From Malachius bipustulatus (Eukaryota; Arthropoda; Insecta; Coleoptera; Melyridae), in contig OU342639.1 of assembly GCA_910589415.1 (NCBI GenBank), positions 9,680,268 through 9,744,267 of the forward strand: a DNA stretch of 64,000 nucleotides, written 5' to 3'. This document shows, piece by piece, positions 11,640 to 21,815 of the stretch. The notes beneath the pieces were generated by a model. That model worked only from the letters and a program-made list of their open reading frames with translations. It searched no databases and had not been told where the DNA came from. Position numbers and translations under genes: made by a program. Position 1 is the first letter of the stretch. Each line of letters opens with the position of its first letter.

Positions 11640-11865
11640 TAATTGTAGGTATCGATCATCAAGCGAGGACAGAACCTTTGATGGGGACTCCTTCGCTAAG
11701 AATACTCCTCTCAGATGCAGATGACATCAATGCCACGCCAATTCGAACGTTTTGATCTAGGCTAAGATCCAAAAAATTTACCTCTGCATGATTACGCGAT
11801 CAAACGCTTTTGTGAAATTAAAATATAGCAAATCAATACTTTTGGATTTTTGATCCGGTAGGGCT
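11640..11865 (-). pseudogene. Non-LTR retrotransposon reverse-transcriptase fragment
   Basis: The minus strand reads SIDLLYFNFTKAFDRVI, the reverse-transcriptase motif A of LINEs (Y-x-D-F-x-K-A-F-D-x-V, here with N replacing the catalytic D). About 40 codons on it reads SEGVPIKGSVLA, a decayed motif B (S-G-V-P-Q-G-S-V-L-G). This is a jockey/CR1-type RT piece of some 75 codons, with at least one stop. It sits between two halves of a mariner transposase of the same orientation, so it inserted into, or was joined with, that element. Confidence 0.7.
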
Positions 11866-11934
11866 CTACTTCTTCCAAAAATCGCCGTCATAACTTCAGT
11901 GACGAGAGGTACAGGTCGATGATAATAATTTTTT

Positions 11935-12200
11935 TGGCCTCAATTGGAAGATACTGATCTTAACGACACGTGATTTCAGCAAGACGGCGCTACGCGCCAC
12001 ACGTAGCGCATGTAACATTCTTCTGCACAAAAATTCGACGGCGTTTTGGTGACGCCAACTACTGGCCACCAAAGTCTAATTTAACGACATTAGACTTGTT
12101 CTTGTGGGGTTACGTTAAATCGTGGGTCTATGTCTATGCGAAAGAAAAGTTGGCTTTCTTGGTACCTACGTCTTCTTCCAGTGCTTGGGTGATAAAGAAG
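11935..12200 (+). pseudogene. Second Tc1/mariner transposase fragment, opposite strand
   Basis: On the plus strand one frame gives FQQDGATRHT (second catalytic aspartate) and a neighbouring frame gives RRFGDANYWPPKS then LFLWGYVKSWVY, the third-aspartate region and following block. The S-P-D-L motif is decayed. Multiple frameshifts separate the pieces. The orientation is opposite to the mariner fragments on both sides, so it is a separate insertion or an inversion. Confidence 0.7.
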
Positions 12201-12219
12201 TCAGGAAGTTTTTCTAACA

Positions 12220-12470
12220 GTTCTTCTAAACGAAAAACTATCACCAGTCAAGTTGTCTTCAATAAATGTATTTTTTTTTACATTTTGACAATTTTTCCTG
12301 TTAATTTTAGCGCTCAATATAAAGCAAATTTCGTCAGAGAAACAAATGTTGTCAAGTAAATCTGGTTCGTAAATCAAACGCTGAGTAGAATTTTCGTAAA
12401 ACTGGATCATCTTCGTTTAAATTTTTGGCAAATTGATCTTACCAACTTATGATGAATATTATTATTTTGA
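12220..12470 (-). pseudogene. Tc1/mariner transposase N-terminal catalytic fragment
   Basis: The minus strand encodes EDDPVLRKFYSAFD in one frame and then, after a frameshift, LLDNICFSDEICFILSAKIN. This is the first-aspartate block of IS630/mariner-like transposases (L-x-x-I-x-F-S-D-E-x-x-F-x-x-S-G-x-V-N-R-x-N). Together with 11165-11590 it covers most of the catalytic domain of one degenerate element, with foreign DNA between the halves. Confidence 0.75.
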
Positions 12471-13357
12471 CGATCACTACTCTCTGAAACACCAGATTCT
12501 CAAGCAACCTTTCTGGAAAGTTGCTTATTATCTATTAAAGGATATGACAAAGAATAAATTGTTAAACTTAAGTGACGTACTGACGAGTTACTTTTGCTAT
12601 CCATATATAATTTTGGTTGAAGAGAGTCTAGGAAGTGACGTTGGAGGAATTGTTATTTCAATTAGTAGAGTTTTACTATTTCAATTTTTGTTCTGTGGTG
12701 TAAACCATTTTTAAAATTACGTTCTCTTTCAGCCAATTCTCGACTAGTATATTCTCTAGGCTAATGTCAAATCGTAGTCTTAGGAAGTAAGATAACATTT
12801 CTTGTTAGTCCACCCATACCAAAAAACTTGTTCACAATTTGAATATGAATGTGTCCAGGATTGATAATTTTGAAAATTCCAATGAGCCTAAAACCATTTC
12901 GTGATTCTCAAAGACAATAAATCATTCAAAATTCAAAAAATGCTTGGTTGCATGTTCAAAATTATTTGAAACTCGTGCGTTTTTTTAAATGCTGTTTAAA
13001 TTATTTGGGGGTTGGCTCTGAACCCTAAAAGGACGTAGGTAAAACTAGCCCTGCGTTTGAAACTGAATAGAATTTGGGCCTTTTCAAGTTGAAATTGACA
13101 TTGTTTCGACATTTTTCCCAACTTGGACGAAGTCGATGATTTTTTGAACTGTACATGTTGATAATATGATTGATTTTCGGGCATGATGGGCATGATGACG
13201 TTGTTAGTCCTGTAATGTCGGAGATCTCTCCAGGATTAATGGAATGGGAACCGTTATCCACTTTCTTCCATAACCGGCACCTTTAGCACCACATGGCAAT
13301 AGCGGAGACGGAGACACCGAACAAGTCTGAGACGCTTGCTCGGCAGTCCGGCAGGCA
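12471..13357. other. Stretch with no supported gene
   Basis: Several short frames exist on both strands but none has recognisable motifs or splice context. The last 100 bases rise in G+C towards the candidate promoter at 13358. Confidence 0.35.
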
Positions 13358-13358
13358 G

Positions 13359-13814
13359 TCAGTCGGCACTTTTAGTTTTAGTAATTTTCTGTTTTAGTTG
13401 GTTGCATATTCTCGCCGCGGTGCGGTACGGCAAACGGCAATATGACAAAAACCAGAAACCAAAACAACCGAAGAAAAATCGCGAGCTGCCTGGCCACCAA
13501 CCCTGTGGAACTGTAAATAACAAATAAACTCCTCAAGTCAAAGATAAAAACACTCGCTGCACACCACAATTGCCATGTAAATGTGATTATTTTAAGCCAA
13601 AAACTGTTCTTTTGCTGTTTTGAACATAACCATACTTTGTTTTCGGTGGTGTCTTATTAATCAGTGAGTTATAACCGAATCGTTAATAGTGCAGTTGAAT
13701 TTGTGCATTAAATTCCTCATCAATTACTTTGCAGTGAGACGTTACGTTTTTGCTTCTGTTAATTAGGTACCTACATCAAAAATTGAGTCAACAACATTGG
13801 ATGTGCACTTGAAG
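13359..13814 (+). promoter_or_regulatory. Candidate transcription start and 5' UTR exon
   Basis: A TCAGTC arthropod initiator match lies at 13359-13364 in a locally GC-rich, CpG-containing stretch. About 450 bases downstream the sequence TTGAAG/GTAAGT at 13811-13820 is a near-consensus 5' splice site. Between them no long frame is convincing, so the exon is best read as a non-coding first exon of a plus-strand gene with downstream exons beyond recognised sequence. Without transcript data the start and the extent are estimates. Confidence 0.4.
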
Positions 13815-14287
13815 GTAAGTTATTGACTTGTGTATGCTTTGATCTAGAAGACTGTAGCAGCAAGTGCAACCGTTATTATTTAAACGTTCGTTTGTGTTAT
13901 TATTATTTAACATTTCAAATTATTGTCGTAACGACAATTCCTCAGATAGTTCAAGTACGAGTCATCTCTGTTCTCTGTAGAAACTGTGTGACTCAATTTT
14001 AGTGTACCTATTAATTTGTTAGGTACTTATTATCGTATCCTTTGCACTCACTTAGAAAATTTATTAAGTTTGTTGTGTTTTACGAAACCTATTTAGAAAG
14101 GTAAAACCTGTAAGTACATACTTACCTACTTGTCCTAGGTAAGTATATTATTTATTATTATATTAAGTAAAGTCAGGTTCTGCATTTTTATTAATCGAAT
14201 CGCTTATTATTAAAGAACCAAAAATTTAATAACTTCAATTTTTTTTTGAGGTAGGTACGTGAAGTTGACCCGAAAAAAATTTGGGCT
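13815..14287. other. AT-rich, GTACCTAC-rich stretch
   Basis: Probable intron start. It contains several GGTAAGTA/GTACCTAC words and no gene. Confidence 0.35.
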
Positions 14288-14400
14288 GAGTGGTAAAACG
14301 TCATAATCGATTGTCCAACATAGGACCACGTTTTACCATCAATTATTCTCGTTTTACCACCTTTCGTTTTTTTATGGAGTTTTTCGGGCCAACTTCACAA
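14288..14400 (+). repeat. Left copy of a distant inverted repeat (GGTAAAAC family)
   Basis: Bases 14288-14319 are exactly the reverse complement of 19150-19181 (32 bp), and looser similarity continues to about 14400 and about 19066. A shorter related block in the same orientation occurs at about 15633-15675 (GGTGGTAAAACGT...TTCGATTGTCC). The copies mark a transposon family whose termini flank the 14.3-19.2 kb complex. Confidence 0.75.
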
Positions 14401-14429
14401 CCCCGAAAAAAAACGGACCGGGTGGACTG

Positions 14430-15638
14430 GCGTGAAAACAGCTGCTAAAAAGATAGTTGACAATTTTTGAACGCACTGTATGTAGGTACTTGTATACTTT
14501 GAAATATTATTTGTTAGCTAGTTAGCTACTGATTTGTGTTGTTTATTTCAAGCAACTTATTTACATCGAAGTAAACAATAAAAATTGTCAAATTATTGAG
14601 ACTGAGTTTTTCAATTTGGACATGGGAAATTAATTATTAGGTACCTACTTCTTTTAAAAACTTCCTCTAGAAATTAGGTACTAATATGTAGATTCCAATT
14701 TTTTCAGGAAAATCATAAATCGAATACATAACTCGATTTGCCAAAAAAGGAAAATTTTGAAAAAATTACGTAAGATCACCAGAACCGGTACCTACGAGGT
14801 ACACCAGAAATGATTTGTTGCAAACAACTGCAGGGGCGGGTACTTTGAATCAAGTCAAACATCCCCATTAAAATGAAAAATTAAAAAAACCTATTTGCCA
14901 AAATAGAAAAATTTTGAAAAAATTACGTAAGATCACCAGAACCGGTACCTACGAGGTACACCAGAAATGATTTGTTGCAAACAACTGCAGGGACGGGTAC
15001 TTAGAATCAAGTCAAACATCCCCATAAAAATGAAAAATTAAAAAAACGTATTTGCCAAAATAGAAAAATTTTGAAAAAATTACGGAAGATCACCAGAACC
15101 GGTACCTACGAGGTACACCAAAAATGATTTCTTGCAAACAACTACGGGGCGGGTACTTTGATACTTTGAATCAAGTCAAACATCCTCATAAAAATGAAAA
15201 ATTAAAAAAACCGATTTGCCAAAACCGGGTACCCGCTCTTGTAGTTGTTTGCAAGAAATCATTTCTGATGTAATTCGTAGGTACCGGTTCTGGTGATCTT
15301 ACGTAATTTTTTCAAAATTTTCCTATATTGGCAAATCGAGTTATTCGATTTATGATTTTCCTGAAAAAATTGGAATCTACATATTAGTACCTAATTTCTA
15401 GAGGAGGTTTTTAAAAGAATAGGTAATAAGTTCCCATGTCCAAATTAAAAAACTCAGTCTCAATAATTTGCTGTAAGGCATTATTTATTGTTTACTTCCA
15501 TTTAAATAAGTTGCTTGAAATAAACAACACAAATCAGTAGCTATCAGATAATATTTCAAAGTACCTATACAAGTATGTACATACAGTGCGTTCAAAAATT
15601 GTCAACTATATTTTTAACAGCTGTTTTCACGGCGGTGG
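14430..15638. mobile_element. Foldback element with internal tandem array
   Basis: The left arm (14430-about 14850) and right arm (about 15215-15638) are inverted copies about 420 bp long. The outer ends read CGTGAAAACAGCTG / CAGCTGTTTTCACG. Just inside them lies CATACAGTGCGTTCAAAAAT, which resembles Tc1-type termini. The centre is filled by 157-bp tandem copies of the inner arm sequence. No protein is encoded. Confidence 0.8.
14751..15215 (+). repeat. 157-bp tandem array inside a foldback
   Basis: The unit beginning AAAATTTTGAAAAAATTACG starts at 14751, 14907 and 15065, spacings of 156 and 158. Each carries CACCAGAACCGGTACCTACG and a TTGCAAACAACT block. The last unit is partial and runs into the inverted right arm. 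Copies differ by a few bases. Confidence 0.85.
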
Positions 15639-15710
15639 TAAAACGTAAATTACTAAATTCGATTGTCCATTCTTCCAGGGTAAAACCGCCGGCAAAAATC
15701 TTGTACACCT

Positions 15711-15832
15711 ACCTACTTCCAGTTTTGAAAAAACTTCCACATACTTTTACCACCACCATACTTCCACGAAACTTCCACTTACCTACTTCTACTTACTTCA
15801 ACATACTTCCACCAAACTTCCATACTTTCAGT
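15711..15832 (+). repeat. ACTTCCA-rich imperfect tandem repeat
   Basis: ACTTCCA or ACTTCTAC/ACTTCAAC words recur about every 10-16 bases through this interval, forming a cryptically repetitive, pyrimidine-rich plus strand. Confidence 0.6.
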
Positions 15833-16455
15833 TATTTATTATACTTATTTTTATTTATACGTACAGCATTCAGTGTGTTTCACTTTAAAGTTTAAATCAC
15901 CTCAACAACTTTTTTATTTTTTGATGAATTAAAAAAAAGTTTTTTTCTTATGTTCGCTGCCATGAGCATCACCGGTGGGTCCAATTCGCTTCTCGTAATA
16001 GCGAATATAAAATCTTGGCTTTAGAGATAGAGTTATTAAATGGACCGTGGCCCCTTAGTAATGAATTAGTATTTTTATAAACACTGAATAAATCATATCT
16101 GGATTCTGTGACGTTCTGTAGATTCCGAGGTAGATTCCTTTGAAGGTGATTTTACTCAGAGCTTGTCTTCGATTGCTAGTGGTGGTTTGTGTCATAATAA
16201 GTATAATAAATAATAAATACCATTTATAATATAATAAATTACGAGCGGAGTGGATGTACAAAAGCCTACAGCCATTCTAGAATATAATAAGAATAAGGGC
16301 AAAGAAGGGGTTGATATTTCAACCAAATGTTTAGTTACTTTTCGCCACTAAGGAAGACGTTGCAAAGGCATCATAAAGCTGTTCTTGAATTGATACTGAA
16401 TTTTTTGAATTTTTTTGGAAAAAATTAAAAAACGAAAAAATGTCTATAACTGAAT

Positions 16456-17298
16456 TTGATAAAAAAAATCATGGATATTTTGGAAATTGACAATCAAAGA
16501 CAGGAGGGAGAGAAACACAAATTAATACAAACACAAGACAAAACACCGCGAAATAGAAGAAAGATAAATAGATGTTTGAGCTGCTATACCAAGCTTCAAG
16601 AAGAAAAAGGCAGAAATGAATCTCAGAATGCAACTAAGAAAGTCTCTACGCTGTGTAATAAGTGTAAAATTTACCGGTCATTATTTACATCCGCGGCTCC
16701 TACAGTTTCACTATGGAACTTATATAGGGGTGGAGAACATACCTATAGTAACACCAGGAAGGTATTCATTTGCTGGGCAAATGAAAGGGAAAGCCACAAA
16801 ACGGTGTAAAAAAATGGTTTTGAGAGTGCGGAGGGAGTGCGGTCCTGACAAGAGGCACCGATTAGATGCCGCGATCCCGGATAAAACCACTTCACCATAA
16901 TTGCCAAGCATTCTATTCTGTGTTAGAGGTTCACAGAGGCGGACTGAGCGATATATCCGCTTTCATTACGCGTTCAGTCCGCACAGGGATTGATGCAATG
17001 ATTTTCGGATTATAAATTCAAAATAAATGCAAAATTCAAAATAAAAATCGTGGTACTGTTATTTTCGAAGATTTTCCTTGCCCTGAAAGTGAAAAAAAAA
17101 TAGAAATTCGACCGTAGTGCCAAAGAGGCCTTAGTTGTGACCTTAATATTAGTTTGCCATGGCTGTTTTTACTTTCTTACCCACCCAGCACCCCTATTTC
17201 GCTCCTCGGTCCCGAAAAAATTGATGAAACTTAGGAGCCGCGGATGTAAACAATTACCAATTTACCTTTGTGTGACCTCTTTTACAAAAAAACAATAA
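16456..17298 (+). pseudogene. piggyBac transposase C-terminal cysteine-rich domain, split by element A
   Basis: Upstream of the insertion the frame reads NRRKINRCLSCYTKLQEEKG and ends with LCNKC, giving C-x2-C followed by C-x2-C as in the zinc-binding C-terminal domain of piggyBac transposases. Element A (16676-17258) interrupts it immediately after CNKCKIY. Beyond the right-hand target duplication the same frame resumes as LCVTSF and stops at TAA 17296-17298. The DDE catalytic domain is absent upstream. The domain would normally bind the transposon ends. Here it is a fossil, but one whose reading frame was still open when element A landed. Confidence 0.75.
16676..17258. mobile_element. Element A, copy 2, with exact 8-bp TSD
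   Basis: It is flanked on both sides by AATTTACC (16668-16675 and 17259-17266), a perfect 8-bp target duplication. The 583-bp element has inverted ends GGTMATTRTTTACATCCGCG plus GCTCCTA(C)AGTTTCA and is closely similar throughout to 8926-10397 minus its foldback insert. It encodes nothing. The 8-bp TSD fits the hAT, P or Merlin superfamilies. The GG start is unlike the usual hAT CAG start. Confidence 0.85.
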
Positions 17299-17538
17299 AT
17301 AATAAGAAGTTGCAGCGAGACCACCGGTGATGCTCATGGCACCTAGCAAATAGAATATTACTCAGGTGCCATGAGCATCACTCGTGACCTCACTTTTTTT
17401 TTCTCAAAAAATAGTTTTAATGTGGCCTATGTATACGTTCCTAATTATAATAAACATACATTAGACGAGATAGTCACTTTTTGACCCATGGCCCTTTGGG
17501 TAGTGCTTGGTCTTTCTTCTGGTGGCAGCGAACGTGGT

Positions 17539-17938
17539 AAAGCTTTCTTAAATGGGTAAACAACATTTTAGCCGTAGCAAATAACTATAGCCTAACTGTC
17601 ATCAAAAATTAGCGCTAAAAATTGAAAAAAAAAATATTAGGCATTTTTTTCCCGAAAAATTTTATTTAAAAAAGTTGTTTGAAATAACCTCAAACCCTCA
17701 TATCTCCAGTTTGGTTGAAAACAAAAAAATCCCCAAAAAATTTTCAATTACCCAAGTAAGTAGTCTTGAAACTTTTTTGGGGATCTTTTGTTTTCAATAT
17801 TTCAAAACACTTTTTTATAATAAAATTTTCCGGAAAAATGCCTAATATGTTTTTTTCAATTTTCAGCGCTTTTTTTTGATCACAGTAGGCTAATTATTTG
17901 CCACTGCTAAAATGTTGTTTACCCAGTTAAAAAAGCTT
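17539..17938. repeat. Near-complete foldback of 400 bp
   Basis: AAGCTTTCTTAAATGGGTAAAC at the left is mirrored by GTTTACCCAGTTAAAAAAGCTT at the right. The arms pair with scattered mismatches almost to the centre (a TCCCCAAAAAA / TTTTTTGGGGA pair brackets a loop of about 45 bases near 17740-17785). It lies inside the 15871-18035 complex. Confidence 0.75.
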
Positions 17939-18141
17939 CGGGAGCTTTCCATAAAGGAAAAAAGTATTTTTAAATTCATCAAAAAATAAAAAAGTTATTG
18001 AGGTGATTCCATTTAAATTAAAGTGAAACACACTGTAGGTATTTGATTTGATCAGGGATAGGTATATTAACATAAAAAGAATGCTTCACCTATGCAAAAT
18101 AAAAAAATGGTTTTACCAAGGGCGTAGAAACGATTTTACTA

Positions 18142-18168
18142 GGGGGGGGGGGGGGCAGTGGTGGCTCG
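18142..18168 (+). repeat. 14-base G tract abutting a hAT-like end
   Basis: Fourteen consecutive G residues (18142-18155) are followed directly by CAGTGGTGGCTCG, which resembles a common hAT left end (CAGTGGCGGCTCG). The other end of such an element was not found. Confidence 0.5.
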
Positions 18169-18485
18169 CAAAATTGTGCGCATATGGCGAAGCGGATCTT
18201 AGAAAAAAGGTGATTGTAAATTTGTAAAATGAGAAGGAGAGTCCCTCCCAAAACAGCGCCGCAGTCGAATTTATTTTATTATTCAAGGTCATGCAATTTC
18301 ATTAATTTTTTATACAGTGCGCTGTATATTTTTTATATAAACGGCTTACATGGCCCTGTCCTAACTTTTCATGTTTTACCCTATTGTGTGGATGAAATTT
18401 CTATACAGAGTGATAGAAAATCTGATGATTTTCACCACCTTGTATAAAAATTTAACCCACATAGTAGAATATCATGTGAAAAGTT

Positions 18486-18540
18486 AAAATAGGGACATGT
18501 AAGGCTTTTCCCCATATCTTGAGCCGTTTCTGATACTCGC
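18486..18540 (+). repeat. Dispersed repeat module, copy 2
   Basis: AAAATAGGGACATGTAAGGC...ATATCTTGAGCCGTTT matches the module at 8765-8830 and, on the opposite strand, 22110-22190. Confidence 0.6.
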
Positions 18541-18659
18541 CGTTTTATAAATAATGTAAAATTGCGATTTTCACTTGTTTACAACTCATAACCGATACTC
18601 AATTTAAAACCACCTGTATTTGTTTTTCTCAGACAATTTAAAAATATAATAATATACAG

Positions 18660-18735
18660 GTGTTCCCGTTAAAACAACGAAGTAGGTGTCAACTTCCGGT
18701 ATATCCGGAAGTGCGGCCATCTTGAAAATATTTTC
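18660..18735. repeat. CCGGAAGT palindrome next to GCGGCCATCTT
   Basis: ACTTCCGG and CCGGAAGT face each other across a five-base spacer (about 18694-18714), followed by GCGGCCATCTTG. A TACAGGTGTTCCCG MITE-like end lies about 35 bases to the left. ATGGCGGCC words recur near 63020 and 63195. Confidence 0.6.
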
Positions 18736-19065
18736 ATTGAGTTTCTCGTGGTTACTTATGTCCGAAAAAATTTTATTTTGAGGATTTAGGACCAATTGTC
18801 TCCTACCTTGCAGCCTTATTTGGCCACCCGGTACCTACATAAAAATAGAGGGGTACTGCTGATTTTCCTGGATCATTCGTACCACTTAGAAGTTAGAACT
18901 ATTCTTATAGAACCGAAAGAGCGCCCAGGAACTGTTGCGCACTATCAATTTGGGGTGTGCGGCGCGAAGTTAACACCCCTTTTTTTGGTAAAAAAGTGTT
19001 TGGACTTGAGAAAATGAGAATTATTGCTGCAACCCTCTCATTTTCGCATTTTTCCGGGCTTGTGA

Positions 19066-19181
19066 AGTTAGCCCCAAATTTTAAAAAATTCATGTGAAAA
19101 AAACTAAAGGTGGTAAAATAAAAATAATTGATGGTAAACATGGTCGTACGTTGGACAATCGATTATGACGTTTTACCACTC
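19066..19181 (-). repeat. Right copy of the GGTAAAAC inverted repeat
   Basis: 19150-19181 is the exact reverse complement of 14288-14319, and weaker similarity extends leftward. With the left copy it brackets 4.9 kb of nested repeats. Confidence 0.75.
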
Positions 19182-19199
19182 GCCGAAACTATTCACGAG

Positions 19200-20450
19200 T
19201 TATCGGTATGTACCTATGTGTAACAAGGTAACGGAATTTTTTTTTGGCCAAGTTCATGTAGGCGGTAAAACCAAAACGGTGACCAATGGTAAAAAAAAAC
19301 TTGGACAATTTTTTATCACCCCCAGAATCGCAACCCCAGCGCTTTATTTATGTGTTCATAGTTTTAGTGCTAAATTGATTATTTTACGATTAGTAAAATA
19401 AAATTGATGAGGTATTTTTTTATTTCTTTGAGATTTTTATATTCGAATAAATTACTATTTTGTATATATGAGATTTAGCTTCTTCCAAAATCGATTATAA
19501 TAGACCTTGCTTGACCGTTATAAGCATGTAATTATGTACGAGTTTATATATACAACCCTTTTATGGTAAATTAGGTCAAGTACAATAGCAGTTACGTATT
19601 GTCTCTAGTCTTACCTTATTTTGAATGTGGATATTATTAAATGATTGAGGTACAAAAGCTTGGAAATTAAGTTCGCTTTTTGCAACCAGGAAGTAAGTAA
19701 ATTGCTTTATTGAATGTTAGAAGTAGGGCTACTTAATACCTCGTTCATGAATCTACAATAATAAGTGATTATAAAATTGATAAATTAATCTGAACCTCAC
19801 ATTATAATTTTCTTTTGATATGAATATGAGTAAAAAAAAATATGTGAAAGTTCATCAAAAACGATATGTATTGTCTTGAAATAATATTTCATATTATGTA
19901 GATAGATATACAGGGGTGTTTGTGATTGGTGAATGGTGATGGTGATACCATTACATATTGATGGTTTCCGCTGCTCATTTCAGATTATTTTTTTCCATAG
20001 TTCATTAGATACTGAAGAGAAAACACTAAAATTTGTGATTTTTTTTTCTACAAATAGGTAACTCTTGTGGGTATAACAGCTAGAGACTTGAACTTTTGTG
20101 CTTACTATTTTGAACTACTTACATCAATTGTCATTTGTCAATGTCAAAAAGGGGAACTAATATTTCGCGTTGACTATAGATAATTATTAATATACAGGAA
20201 ATTTCGAGTCCGGTCCCGGAGTAAACTGGACAAGATACCTCGCATCGAAGGTCCTATTCGTTACTGTCACTTTCTTCGTCTTCCCTGTTTGCTGTCACAA
20301 GGACCTCACCCAGAGGTGCACATGTGTCCCTTTAAATCATGACGGTCGAATCCCTCGAGCCAACATATTGATATTGATATACCTATTGACTATATTAATT
20401 TCTTAGAATCCCTTTTTACTTGAAATTAACAATTTCGGATCATTGCAACA
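19200..20450. other. AT-rich stretch, no gene recognised
   Basis: No credible exon. A short GGTAAAAC-family echo lies at about 19260-19300. The 20200-20360 part is more GC rich but shows no frame worth calling. Confidence 0.4.
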
Positions 20451-21690
20451 TACAGGGTATTTCAATAAAAATTCCCAGGGCCATTATTTCGAAAACTAAA
20501 AATAACATGTGAATTTAATAAACGCCAGTTTTTATCCCCTGTGATTGGCTTCACATCTGTGTAAAAAATGTGTTTGAATAATACAAGATGTAGGTGGCGC
20601 CACGGTGCAAATAATTTTTTCGATGACAGGAACTTCTAAATGTTGTGGGTCGTAAAGATAATTAATTTTTGATTAAATTATGCCCCATAAAATTTTTTGA
20701 TAAATCTAATATGAATGGAGATATTTGAGATTATTATTTTTTATCTTTTATTTTTAACGAGTATTTTAATTAAAAATATTTTTAATATCTTTTAGCAGAT
20801 TTTAATTTAATTGTGGTAATACAAATTTGAGTGATAAAACGCTCGTGTAGCGCTAAATTATCACGTCCAGTGACGTCTCAGGGGGCGCCTTAACAAATAC
20901 ATACCTAATATTGGCCAAAAATAAGACGCCACTGAATTTTTGGTAATTTTTAAATTTTTTCGGATTAAGCAACTAAAAATATCCTTTTCTTGTCTCTTTA
21001 ATTATTGTTTTTATAGCTTCGCTTTCAAGAAATAAAAATAAAAACAATTTTACTGCATATCCATGGAAATAAAATCATTAAGAGACAAAACCCATAAATT
21101 AGATATTAATACGTTTCTTAATGATTTTTTTTTCATGGATATAAAATTGTTTTTATTTTTATTTCTCGAAAACGAAGCAATTAAAACAATTTGACAGACA
21201 AGAAAAGGATATTTTTTGTTGCTTAATCCGAAAAAAATATAAAAATTACCAAAAATTCAGTGGCGTCTTATTTTTGGCCAATATTATTTGTTAAGGCGCC
21301 CCTTGAGACGTCACTGGACGTGATAATTTAGCGCTATACGAGCGTTTTATCACTAAAATTTGTATTACCACAATTAACTTAAAATCTGCTAAAAGACATT
21401 AAAAATATTTAAAATAAAAATAATAATTCCAAATATCTCCGTTCATATTAAATTAAAAAAAAAAGTTTATGGGACATAATTTAATCAAAAATTAATTATC
21501 TTTAAAACCCACAACATTTAAAAAAGTTCCTGTCATCGAAAAAAATCTTTGCGCCGTGGCGCCACCTACATATCGTATTATTCAAACACATTTTTTACAC
21601 AGTGCTGAAGCCAATCATAGAGGCTAAAAATTGGCGTTTACAGAATTCGAATGCCACTTTTAGTTTTATTAATGGCGTTGACTCGACTCG
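20451..21690. mobile_element. 1.2-kb foldback element
   Basis: The left end TACAGGGTATTTC starts at 20451. Arms of about 600 bp face each other around a centre near 21090. Paired landmarks include GGCGCCAC, TGACGTCTC, GCGCTAAATTATCACGTCCA and AAAACGCTCGT. The right end is less well conserved and is placed where pairing fades. No protein is encoded. Confidence 0.8.
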
Positions 21691-21815
21691 TTTGTTTTTC
21701 GAGCGCTGTCGGGCTATATGAAGGCGTATTATCTGAAAATGCCGTGCTGTCTTTGGCAATTGCAATTGCTGATGACGTGAAAAATGATAATTTTCATAAT
21801 TTTATATCGTATGTG

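Larger units (their letters stand above)
15871..18035. mobile_element. Inverted-repeat-bounded complex holding a piggyBac remnant
   Basis: CAGTGTGTTTCACTTTAA opens at 15871, and its reverse complement closes at 18035 next to TA. Similarity continues inward about 60 bp through CACCTCAATAACTTTTTTAT. A second pair of exact 20-bp inverted repeats (TGCCATGAGCATCACCGGTG, 15958-15977 and 17322-17341) lies inside and brackets the piggyBac coding remnant. The order suggests a piggyBac deletion derivative inside another inverted-repeat element, later hit by element A at 16676. No TTAA duplication can be seen at either pair, so the true piggyBac ends are inferred. Confidence 0.6.

Noticed and set aside
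14751..15215. CRISPR-like array
   Set aside because: Unit length of 157 bp without separate repeat and spacer parts. It is a plain tandem array in a eukaryotic foldback.
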